DNA of 64,000 bases from Gemmatimonadota bacterium (GCA_018660835.1 JABJJN010000014.1:186001-250000); one strand, 5' to 3'. Positions 44,022-54,951 are shown, counted from the first letter of the stretch. Program-made: numbers and translations. Notes: generated by a model not told the origin, from the letters alone.

Positions 44022-45341
44022 TCAGGGAGCGAATTTCTGAATTCGATTGTTGAAGGTATCAGCAACATAGATTGAGCCATGCTGATCCAGAGCGATGCCA
44101 CCAGCGACGACCTCACGTTGATGTCGTGTGCCGGACGTCAGATCATCAACTACCCACGCCTTGCCGCGGAACTGAAAATCTCCATTGCGCTCCTGGCCTT
44201 CCTGCCCCCAGCGCGTAAGAAACCGCGATCCTCTGAAGACCTCGACCCGATGGTGTCCGGCATTGACAACGAAGATCCGGCCACCCACATCATCCACGGC
44301 GAAGTCGCTTGGGCGCCGCAGGAGACCAGCGCCACGATCCTCCTCAGACAGGGGATCTCGCCCTAACACCGACTGTGCTTGCTGTCGCTCAAAGCTCGTA
44401 TAGGTCACCAGCCGCGGCGCCTGCCAACCTGAACTGTCGAATCCCAGTGGCTCGACAAGGGCAGCCAGGGCACCTTTCCACCAACGCAGACTTGATACCA
44501 TAAGTGGTGGGACCGGAAATCGTGCGACGAATTCCCCTTCTTCGTCGAATTGCTGGAGTTGGCTCACACTCTCGATGAAGACGCGTCCCTCGTCGATGAC
44601 AATATGGCGGACAAAAACCGCTTCCAATGGCTTCGTCCAAAGCAACTGTCCTTTGGGATCAAATTTGGTCCAGCGTGGCAGAGGTGCACTGCCTTCCTCA
44701 AAGACGTTGTGGACGACGAACAGACTTCCATCTGAACCGAGTGCCGCCGCAGGGCCATCGAGGGTCGCTGTCTCCAGGCAGGCATTCAGCCCGGAGGTGA
44801 AACGCCACCTGCCCACCTCGCGCCCATCGAGATCGAACCGGGCGACATATCCTGCACCCGCGCCAAGGACATTGACCACGTCCCCTGCGGCCAGCACGCG
44901 TGTCGGCAGAAAGCCCGGTGGCAACGCCCAGGCTTCATCGAAGGGGTGGATACCTCCTTCAACCAGTTCGCTTTCCAGGAAAGCTTCCTTGTCGCGATCC
45001 TTGCCAACAGCATAATAGGCCTGCACACGATACCGATACCTACGATCCGCCGTGATCCCCTCATCGACGAAGGTCGTGTCCTTTGGATCAACCAATTTCC
45101 CCAGGACCTCGAAAGTGGGATCGAAAGCGTCCACATGACTGCGTTCGATCTGGTAGCGCAGAAAATCATGCCCTCGCACCCGATGCCACTGCAGTCGGGC
45201 ACTGGCGCTGCCGCTGTCGAAGGAAGCCGTCAGTCGCGGCGGACCATCCAACCCGGGTGAACCTTGCCCCAGGAAGGCGCAAGAGGAACCCAGGCTCAGC
45301 AGGACGAGGAGTAGACAGGGACAGCGCAGTTGTGCTGCCAT
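44022..45341 (-). CDS. NHL/beta-propeller lipoprotein with N-terminal fibronectin III-like domain
   Basis: A 439-aa protein. A signal peptide ends at L-G-S-S-C (probable lipidation). A fibronectin III-like domain (about 35-120, L-Q-W-H-R-V-R-G and Y-R-Y-R-V-Q-A-Y) precedes NHL-type propeller repeats: G-G-R-I-F-V-V-N-A-G-H-H-R-V-E-V-F and Y-V-A-D-T-F-N-N-R-I-Q-K-F near the end. NHL propellers bind proteins or ligands at the cell surface. It is divergent from the Asp-Thr-Gly lipoprotein, 138 bp away. Confidence 0.8.
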   Translation of the reverse strand: MAAQLRCPCLLLVLLSLGSSCAFLGQGSPGLDGPPRLTASFDSGSASARLQWHRVRGHDFLRYQIERSHVDAFDPTFEVLGKLVDPKDTTFVDEGITADRRYRYRVQAYYAVGKDRDKEAFLESELVEGGIHPFDEAWALPPGFLPTRVLAAGDVVNVLGAGAGYVARFDLDGREVGRWRFTSGLNACLETATLDGPAAALGSDGSLFVVHNVFEEGSAPLPRWTKFDPKGQLLWTKPLEAVFVRHIVIDEGRVFIESVSQLQQFDEEGEFVARFPVPPLMVSSLRWWKGALAALVEPLGFDSSGWQAPRLVTYTSFERQQAQSVLGRDPLSEEDRGAGLLRRPSDFAVDDVGGRIFVVNAGHHRVEVFRGSRFLTRWGQEGQERNGDFQFRGKAWVVDDLTSGTRHQREVVAGGIALDQHGSIYVADTFNNRIQKFAP

Positions 45342-45479
45342 CGTTGGATAGATTCGATTTCTTTAGGTATGAAAACAGACCGACCTACGATACAGTAGGC
45401 GGTGAGAGTATCAAGCAATGTAGCCGGTGTGCCGATTCTATGGTAGAGGGTCTGTTGCCATCGTATACTTGCCGGACAG

Positions 45480-46992
<1,513 letters not shown>

Positions 46993-47000
<8 letters not shown>

Positions 47001-48360
47001 AGCGCCATTGATTGTCTCTGTATCCGGTATCCGCGGCATTGTCGGACAATCACTGACAGACGAAACGATCCAGCGTTTTGCGGATGCCTTTGCCACATGG
47101 TTACCCCAAGCCGCGCGCGTGGTGATTGCACGGGATACGCGGCCCTCGGGCGAGGCATACGGCCGACTCGTGAGCACCGCCCTGCAAGCAGCAGGTTGTC
47201 ACGTAATCGATTTGGGTATCTGTGCGACACCCGTGGCGAAACTGATGGTTCTCGAGCTCAAAGCTCAAGGGGCTCTCATCCTGACTGCGAGCCACAATCC
47301 GACGCCCTGGAATGGGCTCAAACTGATCCGTGCAGATGGGATCTTCCTGAATGCCCACGACGGCGCGCTGGTGGAGTCCGCCTACCACGAAAGCCGCGTG
47401 CGTACCGCGCCGGCACCAGGTACTTCGGAGTCGGTTGACTCTGATACGGTGAGAAAGAGGCATTTTGAACGATTGCTGGCAGCGATCGACGTAGATCTCA
47501 TTCGCGGTGCGCGACTGCGCGCCGCAGTGGACCCCTGCAATGGCGCCGGGGCAATCTATGCGAAGCAACTTCTGGATCTGTTGGGAGTCGAAGCTCATCT
47601 GATTCACGCCGAACCCAACGGTGAGTTTGCCCATGACCCGGAGCCGATCCCTGAAAATCTGATCGATCTTGGGCGCAAGGTGACCGACGCTGATTGCCAC
47701 ATCGGCTTTGCGATCGACCCCGATGCCGATCGTGTCGCCCTTGTCGGAGCCGACGGCGAGCCCCTGGGAGAAGACCTGACGCTGGCCTTGGCCGTGCAGT
47801 CCGTGACGGCACGTGAGCGTGGTCCGGTGGTGACCACCCTTTCCACATCGCAGGTTGTTAGTGATGCAGCTACGGCGAATGGCTGTCCGGTGATACTCAC
47901 GCCGGTGGGTGAGGTAAATGTGATGGACGCGATGATCGCTGAGGGTGCGGTGATTGGAGGCGAGGGCAATGGCGGCGTTATCCTACCAACCGTCGACCCA
48001 GGGCGGGACGCGGCGGTAGGAATGGCACTTGTCCTGGAGGCGATGGCTCGCTCAAGACAGCCCCTGTACAGGATGGTCGGCCGCTTACCCAGATACGTCA
48101 TCGAAAAACGCAAGGTCAGTGACGTCGATGTACAGGACCAGCAGCGGGCGATTCGACGACTATTGGAGGCGTATCCGTCTGCCGAGCGACACCCCGTTGA
48201 GGATGGCGTGAAGCTCTACATCGATGGCCCACGACGTTGTCCGTGGATTCATCTACGACCATCCAATACGGAACCCGTCGTTCGCATCATTGCTGAGAGC
48301 GAATCGCGTGATCAGGCGGTGGAGTTATGTGATAGAGCGCAGGAAGGACTTCAGGGATAG
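46993..48360 (+). CDS. glmM: phosphoglucosamine mutase / phosphohexomutase
   Basis: A 455-aa alpha-D-phosphohexomutase. The phosphoserine loop is T-A-S-H-N-P (S100), the metal loop I-D-P-D-A-D-R-V, the sugar loop G-E-G-N-G-G-V and the phosphate loop R-P-S-N-T-E-P-V. GlmM makes glucosamine-1-phosphate for peptidoglycan and LPS; a phosphomannomutase role is the alternative. ATG 46993 overlaps the DUF62 stop; an in-frame ATG 81 bp upstream is rejected because it lies deep in that gene and adds non-family sequence. Confidence 0.87.
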
Positions 48361-48372
48361 AGCCGGCGCGAT

Positions 48373-48795
48373 TTATTCCAGCTCTAGCTCGGTGATGAAG
48401 ACGTCTGTCACCTCGCTTTTTTTCAACACGTGTTCATTGACCATCAGCAGCAACTTCTCACGTAGATGCTCAGCGCGCAGGGGATGCTCCATCTGCTCCA
48501 ACGTCTGGGCACTTAGCATGCTGATCGCGTGGTGCTTCAACTCGATCCGCTTGCGAGTGATTTCGGCCAATCCTTCTTCAGGAGGACAGACCTTAAACGC
48601 TGCCTGCAGGCGAAGATGTCGATCGAGGGCCCCAGCTGGATTGACGCGAAGGATGCCGAGGTCTTCGTAGACTGGACAGTCGTCTTCGATGAAAGCGGGT
48701 GTTGGAGCGCAGCCACCGAGAGTGACAATTGCCAGCAGCGTCCCGGCGACAAGCCACGAAACCAGGATTCGCCGCCGCATGAGCCGGTGGATCAT
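48373..48795 (-). CDS. FliL-like lipoprotein
   Basis: A 140-aa protein with a lipoprotein signal (I-V-T-L-G-G-C). The C-terminal ~70 residues look like the FliL fold: R-K-R-I-E-L-K-H-H-A-I-S-M-L, T-L-E-Q-M, then L-R-E-K-L-L-L-M-V-N-E-H-V and the closing V-T-D-V-F-I-T-E-L. Classical FliL is anchored by a helix at the inner membrane and modulates stator units. Lipid anchoring would be a variant. No flagellar genes surround it; it overlaps zapA by 4 bp. Confidence 0.6.
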   Translation of the reverse strand: MIHRLMRRRILVSWLVAGTLLAIVTLGGCAPTPAFIEDDCPVYEDLGILRVNPAGALDRHLRLQAAFKVCPPEEGLAEITRKRIELKHHAISMLSAQTLEQMEHPLRAEHLREKLLLMVNEHVLKKSEVTDVFITELELE

Positions 48796-49211
48796 GAGAT
48801 CGTCGTGGACGAAACCTGCTGACGCTCACGCACACGATCAGGGACAACGACCTCCTGCCGTTCGGCGATACGCTGCTCGAGGCGGGCATCGGCATCGGCG
48901 ATGGCCTCATTGGTGATACGTCCCCGATCTTCGACGAGCTGTGTAAGACGCTCGATACTTTCGTGGGCGCGATCGGTGAAAGCCTTGCGTTCAGACATGA
49001 CGCGAAAGAGCTCTGCAGTGATTTCCATCGCCGCCAGGATCGCCACCTGTGCCTTCGGCATCCGGCCCTTCTGCGAGCCAACGACCTCTTCCATCTTCTT
49101 ATCTACATACTCGGCGACTTGTTGCACCTGCTTGGGGTCGCCCCCAATGCGGTACTGCTCACCGAAGATTTCGACGGTGACGCCTTCGACCTGGCGGTCA
49201 GATGTATTCAT
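48792..49211 (-). CDS. zapA: cell division protein ZapA
   Basis: A 139-aa protein. The N-terminal ZapA head shows V-E-G-V-T-V-E-I-F-G-E-Q-Y-R and the helix Y-V-D-K-K-M-E-E-V. A coiled coil follows (about 60-125), rich in A/E/L. ZapA cross-links FtsZ filaments at mid-cell. Start at 49211 (M-N-T-S-D-R); the in-frame upstream extension adds non-family sequence. There is no clear Shine-Dalgarno. A predicted promoter with repeats lies 98 bp upstream. Confidence 0.88.
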   Translation of the reverse strand: MNTSDRQVEGVTVEIFGEQYRIGGDPKQVQQVAEYVDKKMEEVVGSQKGRMPKAQVAILAAMEITAELFRVMSERKAFTDRAHESIERLTQLVEDRGRITNEAIADADARLEQRIAERQEVVVPDRVRERQQVSSTTIS

Positions 49212-49246
49212 GAGAAGTTGCCGCTGAAAGGAGGGGAAATCATGGT

Positions 49247-49344
49247 GTAGAAGTGCTAAAACCACTGCGTAGAAGTGCCACAATTACTGCCTGAAAATGC
49301 CGTAAGTTGTTTGCGAATATACCGTTTGCGAAGTTCCCCAGCAA
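49247..49344 (-). promoter_or_regulatory. zapA upstream region: promoter overlapped by two pairs of direct repeats
   Basis: On the minus strand: TTGCTG (49344-49339), 17 bp, TATATT (49321-49316), predicted start near 49309. Two copies of GTTTGCGAA (49309-49317 and 49324-49332, plus-strand reading) straddle the -10 box. Two copies of GTAGAAGTGC (49247-49256 and 49269-49278) sit 22 bp apart in the 5' UTR, two helical turns. Both pairs look like tandem protein-binding sites. Confidence 0.45.
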
Positions 49345-49367
49345 GCATTAATCACATGGGTCATACC

Positions 49368-50429
49368 TTATCGGCGCCAGCAGGAAATGTTCAGATCGCA
49401 GGCATCCAAACGTTTAAGGATCGCTTCCCAATGCAATCGGTGCACCGGAATTCCCTCCTTCAGACGCTGAGCCCGGCAGGACCGGGCTCGATCTCCGGGC
49501 ACCAACACCGTGTCGTGGCCCGCCGCCGCAGGCACCCCGTGCGCAGCGTCGACGAGAGCCGCGCATCGATGCGCCAGCGCTTCGGCACCGCCAAATCGGG
49601 ACGGATCGACGACCCATACGAAAAAGCTCGAGCCGTAGGGTGAATCCCAGTCCCGCACAGGCGGAATCTGTGGGCCAATGGGCGCATCTGCGAGCCCGCC
49701 ACTGAGCACGTCGACGAGCAATCCCAGACCATAGCCGAGTGCCGCACCAACGGGAAGCAGCGTTCCCGCAGCAGCTGCTGCAGGATCTGTCGTCTCACAG
49801 CCATCTTCATCCAGCGCAATCCCTGGCGCCAAGGGTCGCCCTTCGTCGACAGCCTGAGCGATCCGTGCCGCGGCATTCCCCGTGGCCGCATCGAACAGAA
49901 GCGGCTCACCGCCTTCGACAGGTGCAATCCAGGCGATGGGATTGGTTCCATGCAATCCGGATCGCCCCCCATACGGCGCAACTCTGGGTGTGGAGTTGGC
50001 TACAGCCAGAGCAAACAGATTCGCTTGCGCAACGGGCAACAGGTAGGGTGCCAGAGCACCAAGGTAGTTCCCGTCCACGAGAGACACGGCGGCCATCCCA
50101 CTGCGTTTGGCCTTCCCCATCGCCAGATTGACACACTTGCGCGCCAGCGTCGGCCCGAGTCCTTGCTGACCATCGACCCAGGCGGATGTCGCTCCTTCGC
50201 GACGAACGAAGAGACTGCGCCCGGGGCGCATCTGGCCACTGCGGATGCGCTCAGCGAAGGTTGCCACCAGGGCGATTCCGTGGCTATCGACACCGCGCAG
50301 GCTGGCTTCCAGCATCACCTCTGCGCAATCAGAGATTTCCTTCGCAGGGACGGCCAGCTGCTCAAGTTGATCACGACAGAACTGTTCTGCCTCCGACGCC
50401 GACAAGACAAGATAATCTGACTCTTTCAT
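49368..50429 (-). CDS. Ldh family oxidoreductase (malate/L-lactate/L-sulfolactate dehydrogenase family)
   Basis: A 353-aa NAD(P)-dependent dehydrogenase of the type-2 malate/lactate DH family. R-G-V-D-S-H-G-I-A (catalytic His region), V-D-G-Q-Q-G-L-G, N-S-T-P-R-V-A-P-Y-G-G and L-H-G-T-N-P-I-A are family phrases. ATG 50429 is chosen because GGGGAAGAGG lies upstream and the protein starts as the family does. It overlaps the DCC gene by 4 bp. The substrate could be malate, lactate, ureidoglycolate or sulfolactate. Confidence 0.88.
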   Translation of the reverse strand: MKESDYLVLSASEAEQFCRDQLEQLAVPAKEISDCAEVMLEASLRGVDSHGIALVATFAERIRSGQMRPGRSLFVRREGATSAWVDGQQGLGPTLARKCVNLAMGKAKRSGMAAVSLVDGNYLGALAPYLLPVAQANLFALAVANSTPRVAPYGGRSGLHGTNPIAWIAPVEGGEPLLFDAATGNAAARIAQAVDEGRPLAPGIALDEDGCETTDPAAAAAGTLLPVGAALGYGLGLLVDVLSGGLADAPIGPQIPPVRDWDSPYGSSFFVWVVDPSRFGGAEALAHRCAALVDAAHGVPAAAGHDTVLVPGDRARSCRAQRLKEGIPVHRLHWEAILKRLDACDLNISCWRR

Positions 50430-50842
50430 CCTCTTCCCCGGCGGCTCCGCTTCATCGATGGCATCCACTTCTGCCCACAAGACAAGCACGGCCCATCCTT
50501 GCGACGGCGGCGGTTGACGGCGTGATACACACCACTGATGATGGGCGTGACGCCCGGCAATCGATATGCCCAGGATACTCGCCGTAGCCCGGGCAACACG
50601 TCGGTGAGTCGCCGTAATGCGTGAATGCCGTGATGATGATTGCCAAGGCGGTCGATGACCGTGAGTTCGGCCTGGGCTGCCTCGAGCTGCTCGGGTGTCA
50701 GACGCGCCAGCAGTTCGGCGTCGTCGAGACGAATTCTCGCGATCAGACCATCGCGATCCCAACCACCGACGGTCTCCTGAAACTGCATACAAAGGGGACA
50801 CTCGGGGTCGTAGAGAAGCTGTATTCGAGAAGTGGTAGACAT
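50426..50842 (-). CDS. thiol-disulfide oxidoreductase DCC family protein
   Basis: A 138-aa protein with the DCC signature Y-D-P-E-C-P-L-C near the N-terminus and a thioredoxin-like fold. A later C-L-S-C-G-Q adds a second cysteine pair. The function of the family (DUF393) is not known. It precedes the dehydrogenase with a 4-bp overlap and is divergent from the quinone oxidoreductase gene (82-bp gap). Confidence 0.85.
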   Translation of the reverse strand: MSTTSRIQLLYDPECPLCMQFQETVGGWDRDGLIARIRLDDAELLARLTPEQLEAAQAELTVIDRLGNHHHGIHALRRLTDVLPGLRRVSWAYRLPGVTPIISGVYHAVNRRRRKDGPCLSCGQKWMPSMKRSRRGRG

Positions 50843-50924
50843 GGTCGCGGTTGCTGGGGGCGGGTCAATACCTGAACGTTAGCGATTCCGGTTCCTAAAA
50901 CGCTAATCTATCTCGAAATGAGCC

Positions 50925-51908
50925 ATGCACGCGATCGTCGTCGATACCCAGAGTGAACAACGACTTCTGCAGTGGACACAAGTTGATGATCCCGTCGCTG
51001 GACATGGTGAGGTGATCGTCGATATCCATGCCACAGCAGTCAACCGCGCCGACCTTCTGCAACGCGCCGGGCACTACCCTCCTCCCCCGGGAGCCCCTGA
51101 CATCATTGGTCTGGAGATGGCCGGTGTCGTCGCTGATCCCGGGCAGTCCGACTGGGCCACCGGCGACCGAGTCTGCGCCCTGCTTGCAGGCGGCGGCTAT
51201 GCTGAGCGCGTCGCAGTTGATGCGCGCTTGTTGTTTCCCGTTCCCGATGACTGGTCCCTCACTCGCGCCGCCGCTCTACCAGAAGTATTTCTCACAGCCT
51301 ACGTCAATCTCTTCGTTGAAGCGATCTTGCAGGATGGCGAGACGGTCCTGATTCACGCCGGTGCCAGCGGTGTCGGTAGTGCGGCCATCCAGTTGGCCCG
51401 TCATGCGGGTTGTCGTGTGCTGGCCACAGCGGGCAATGATCTGAAGCGAGAGCGCTGCCGACAATTTGGTGCGGAGTTTGTCTGCGATTCTCGGGATGAC
51501 GACTTCTCCGAAGAAATTGTCGAGTATCTGGGAGGCAGTGGCGTGGACGTAATTCTCGACGTCGCCGGAGGCAGTCATCTGTCCCGTAACCTGCGCTGCC
51601 TGGCTCCTAAGGGACGACTCATTCTGTTGTCACTACTTGGCGGACGTCACAGCGACATCGATCTCGGGCTGGTCCTGACCAGACGCCTATCCATCGTGGG
51701 ATCCTTGTTGCGCAGTCGCCCCGTTGATGAGAAAGCTCAGATTGTGGCAGCCTTTCGCGAACGTTTCTGGAAACCTGTGCTGGCGGGCGCGATTCAACCT
51801 GTCGTGGATCGCGTATTGCCGATCAGCTCTGCCGACGAGGCGCACGAGGTGCTGAGTGCGAACGCCAATGTTGGCAAGGTCGTGTTGGAGATCAGGTCCG
51901 ATGACTGA
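50925..51908 (+). CDS. NAD(P)H-quinone oxidoreductase (zinc-free MDR family, PIG3-like)
   Basis: A 327-aa medium-chain dehydrogenase/reductase without zinc ligands. N-R-A-D-L-L-Q-R, P-P-P-P-G-A-P-D-I-I-G-L-E and the nucleotide-binding H-A-G-A-S-G-V-G-S-A-A-I-Q-L-A mark the quinone oxidoreductase branch. It reduces quinones or enones with NAD(P)H. It overlaps the GFA gene by 8 bp and leads a plus-strand run of four genes. Confidence 0.92.
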   Translation: MHAIVVDTQSEQRLLQWTQVDDPVAGHGEVIVDIHATAVNRADLLQRAGHYPPPPGAPDIIGLEMAGVVADPGQSDWATGDRVCALLAGGGYAERVAVDARLLFPVPDDWSLTRAAALPEVFLTAYVNLFVEAILQDGETVLIHAGASGVGSAAIQLARHAGCRVLATAGNDLKRERCRQFGAEFVCDSRDDDFSEEIVEYLGGSGVDVILDVAGGSHLSRNLRCLAPKGRLILLSLLGGRHSDIDLGLVLTRRLSIVGSLLRSRPVDEKAQIVAAFRERFWKPVLAGAIQPVVDRVLPISSADEAHEVLSANANVGKVVLEIRSDD

Positions 51909-52335
51909 GTCTGAATCTGTGCCCATCTCTGGGGGCTGCCTATGCGGTGCGATTCGCTGGGAGGCTGACCTACCTCCGAGAGCGTCCGTGTTGTGCCACT
52001 GCGACACGTGTCGGCGGGCAACCGGTGCGGGTGCCGTCGGTTGGCTCGTTTTTGACATCGCAGTCTTTCGCTTTGTGCGCGGCGAACCACAGACCTATCA
52101 CACAGACACGCAAGCGGATCGCACCTTCTGTTCGACATGCGGCACGCCACTGACCTACCACCACTCGGCCGATCGTCCCGGTGATATGGATGTCACGAGT
52201 GGGTCCGCCGATGCTCCGGATGACCGTCCTCCAACGAAGGACATCTTCGTCGAGGAGAAATTGACATGGACGACCCGTGCCGAGGGCCCTCACTCCAGAT
52301 GCGACACCAACAACACCAGGGAAATTGCACAATGA
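51901..52335 (+). CDS. GFA (glutathione-dependent formaldehyde-activating-like) zinc protein
   Basis: A 144-aa protein of the GFA/CENP-V fold. Zinc cysteines are seen in G-G-C-L-C-G-A-I-R-W, L-C-H-C-D-T-C-R-R and F-C-S-T-C-G-T-P-L. The family is named for S-hydroxymethylglutathione synthase activity in Paracoccus, but most members have unknown roles. Start at 51901, overlapping the upstream stop. It overlaps the C45 gene by 4 bp. Confidence 0.88.
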   Translation: MTESESVPISGGCLCGAIRWEADLPPRASVLCHCDTCRRATGAGAVGWLVFDIAVFRFVRGEPQTYHTDTQADRTFCSTCGTPLTYHHSADRPGDMDVTSGSADAPDDRPPTKDIFVEEKLTWTTRAEGPHSRCDTNNTREIAQ

Positions 52336-53429
52336 CTACACGCTATCGAGAGCTGACCGTCTCCGGTTCACCGCGTGAAATGGGTGAGCAGATTGGCGAA
52401 GGATTGCGCGAGGAAATCCGCAACTTCGACGCCATCGCCATGGACCGAACCCGCAAGGCGATTTCGATATCTGATGAAGCGGCACTTGCCGTCGCGGCAG
52501 ACTCAATGGGTCGAGTACAGATATATGCACCTCACCTGCTCGAAGAGCTGGAGGGCATGTCACGGGCAAGTGGTGTCAGTGGCGAGCGTCTTATGTTGCT
52601 GCAGATCCGCAATCAGTTGCAGACCGAGGATGGTGGCCGAGGTGTAGCGCCAGGCAGCAGTGTTACAACAGATGCTGGGTGCACATCCTTCGCCGTATCC
52701 GGGCAAGTCAGCTCATTGGGCGCCGTCGCTGGACAGAATTGGGACAACGATGTCGAACTGGATCCACACACCGTCGTTCTTACGAGGCGACCAGACGACG
52801 CGCCTGCCTTCGCCACCATCACACAGGCAGGTCTGATCGCCTACATCGGCGTCAGTGATGCGGGGATCGGTGTGTGCCTGAACACGCTGCCGGCCCCAGC
52901 GAGGGCACTTGGTGTCCCCCACTACTTCACAGTAAGAGCCATCTTCGAGAGCCGTAGCCTGGAGGCGGCAGCGGCGGCCGTCAGCCGTGCCGAGCGGGCG
53001 ATCCCTGCCAACGTCCTGTTAGCCACGCCACAAGGACCGGCTGATTTCGAAGTGACCATCGATGCGGTACACGTGCTGCGCGACGACGATGAGGACGGCG
53101 TCGTCACACATACGAATCACTGTCTGCACCCAGAATTGGTGACAGTGAATGACAGTTTTCCCGAATTGATCGAATCGATTCCAAGAAAGTGCCGCATCGA
53201 CGAACTACTCGCCGCCGCGCCACGCCCCATCCAACGAAGTCATTTCGAGTCTGCCCTATCTGACCATGACAATCATCCTCGCTCGATCTGCCGGCACCCC
53301 AACGACCATCCCGTCACAGGGTTCTGGAGCAGTGTGTTTTCAATCCTGATTGAGGCGGACAATGGGCGCATGCATATCAGTCGCGGCAATCCATGCGAAA
53401 ACGCCTACGAGACATACGAGTTGAACTGA
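52332..53429 (+). CDS. C45 family autoproteolytic acyltransferase/hydrolase
   Basis: A 365-aa N-terminal-nucleophile hydrolase precursor of the acyl-CoA:6-aminopenicillanate acyltransferase (C45) type. The likely self-cleavage site is D-A-G-C-T-S-F (C117), which would become the N-terminal nucleophile of the mature beta chain. G-Q-N-W-D-N-D is the typical downstream motif. The N-terminal part shows G-S-P-R-E-M-G. Members hydrolyse amide or acyl bonds. The substrate is unknown; it is followed after 36 bp by the CehA/McbA gene. Confidence 0.87.
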   Translation: MTTRYRELTVSGSPREMGEQIGEGLREEIRNFDAIAMDRTRKAISISDEAALAVAADSMGRVQIYAPHLLEELEGMSRASGVSGERLMLLQIRNQLQTEDGGRGVAPGSSVTTDAGCTSFAVSGQVSSLGAVAGQNWDNDVELDPHTVVLTRRPDDAPAFATITQAGLIAYIGVSDAGIGVCLNTLPAPARALGVPHYFTVRAIFESRSLEAAAAAVSRAERAIPANVLLATPQGPADFEVTIDAVHVLRDDDEDGVVTHTNHCLHPELVTVNDSFPELIESIPRKCRIDELLAAAPRPIQRSHFESALSDHDNHPRSICRHPNDHPVTGFWSSVFSILIEADNGRMHISRGNPCENAYETYELN

Positions 53430-53465
53430 CCTGTTACCGCGACATCCGACAGAGGCGGTGAAACG

Positions 53466-54947
53466 ATGGCCACACTACACGGCACCATCATCGATGCAGC
53501 GACAAACGAAAAGATAGACGCCAAGGTTCATGTGTTGGGTCCGAGTGGGACCTTTCGGCATCCCAACCAGGCGATGCTGAAACAGGGTCCGGGTACGCCG
53601 TTCTTCTTCGCGCCTGAAGGTGAATTCACCGTGACGACCGGTCGTGGTCGCACGGACATCCTTGTTGAACGCGGTACTGAATACCGGCCTCAGCGAGTCG
53701 TGCTTGAGACGCCTGCTGCAGGGATCGTCGACACAGAGATCCGCATCGAACGCTGGACTCACCCACAAGAGAACAACTGGTATCCCGGCAACACCCACAT
53801 TCACTACGACGAGAAGGAAACACGACCTAACGATCGCCTCGGGATCGACTGCTCCGTCGAGGGCTACAATGTCACCGTCGTCAGTATTCTCGATCGACGC
53901 CAGTTGCCCTACGCGAGCAACAAATTTCCGATCGGTGTAATGAATGAGTTCACCACGGCCCACCACGTCGCTGATGTTGGCGAGGAGAATCGTCACTACG
54001 GTGAGAATTCACCGTGGGGCATGGGATACGGTCACGTGATGTTCCTCAACATTCGCAACCTCGTACAACCTGTCAGCCGCGGTCACACTCTCGCAGGGCA
54101 GTTCGACCCCGACTATCCACCCCTGTGTACCTGCTGCGACGAAGCACGCGACCAGGGGGGACTTGTCATCTGGTGTCACAATGGCTGCGGTATGGAAGCA
54201 CCCATCGCTGCAGCCCTTGGGAAGCTCGACGCCTTCAACCTCTTTGACCCCTTCTGGATGGATCCGGAATACGATCTGTGGTACAAACTCCTCAACTGCG
54301 GCCTGCGATTGCCCGCCTCAACGGGAACGGACTGGTTCGTGTGTTCGAACAATCGCGTCTATGTGCACACGGAGAAGGACTTCTCATACGAGAATTGGAT
54401 CGATGGGATGAAGAAGGGGCGCACCTTTATCACCAATGGTCCCGTCATCGACATGAAGATCAATGACGCACCGATCGGCGCCACATTACCCCTGGACGGG
54501 GGCGGAACCCTCGACGCAGAAGTGACCTTCCAGTCACACTACCCGGTGGACGCCGTAGAAATCATCATGGATGGTAAGGTCGTCGATCGCAGGTTCGCGG
54601 ATCGCAGGCTCGCGAATGAGAGCGGCTTCGATGATGGTGACGCCTTCTCTGGCACGATACGCTGCAAAGTCACAGCCCAGAATGACGGCTGGATTGCTGC
54701 ACGTGCATGGGGGCACAGTCGCGACAGCTTCAATCAGTCGCTTTTTGCGCACACGAGCCCGACGTGGTTTTCCTGCGGCCGGCCGCCGGCACAACGCCAG
54801 GAGAGCGCCCGTTTCTTCCTCGAGTCGATCGATGAATCGCTCAAGTGGGTCGACACGATGGGACGCTACAACACAGATGACCAGCGTGAAGAAGTGCGTG
54901 AGCTGTTTCGCCGCGGCCGCGAGGTATACGCCGGACTGGCGCGGTAA
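53466..54947 (+). CDS. CehA/McbA family metallohydrolase (PHP superfamily)
   Basis: A 493-aa protein. A carboxypeptidase-regulatory-like N-terminal domain (about 1-95) is followed by the PHP-type hydrolase with N-T-H-I-H-Y-D-E-K-E and later W-C-H-N-G-C-G. Known members CehA and McbA hydrolyse carbaryl, but most act on unknown substrates. It begins with GGCGGTGAAACG upstream of the ATG. It ends the four-gene run with quinone oxidoreductase, GFA and C45 proteins. Confidence 0.85.
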   Translation: MATLHGTIIDAATNEKIDAKVHVLGPSGTFRHPNQAMLKQGPGTPFFFAPEGEFTVTTGRGRTDILVERGTEYRPQRVVLETPAAGIVDTEIRIERWTHPQENNWYPGNTHIHYDEKETRPNDRLGIDCSVEGYNVTVVSILDRRQLPYASNKFPIGVMNEFTTAHHVADVGEENRHYGENSPWGMGYGHVMFLNIRNLVQPVSRGHTLAGQFDPDYPPLCTCCDEARDQGGLVIWCHNGCGMEAPIAAALGKLDAFNLFDPFWMDPEYDLWYKLLNCGLRLPASTGTDWFVCSNNRVYVHTEKDFSYENWIDGMKKGRTFITNGPVIDMKINDAPIGATLPLDGGGTLDAEVTFQSHYPVDAVEIIMDGKVVDRRFADRRLANESGFDDGDAFSGTIRCKVTAQNDGWIAARAWGHSRDSFNQSLFAHTSPTWFSCGRPPAQRQESARFFLESIDESLKWVDTMGRYNTDDQREEVRELFRRGREVYAGLAR

Positions 54948-54951
54948 AGAA

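Noticed and set aside
49255-49285. sigma-54-like TGGCAC...GCA element in the zapA 5' region (minus strand)
   Set aside because: GG and GC are 9 bp apart, not the required 10, and the site lies downstream of a better sigma-70-type promoter.
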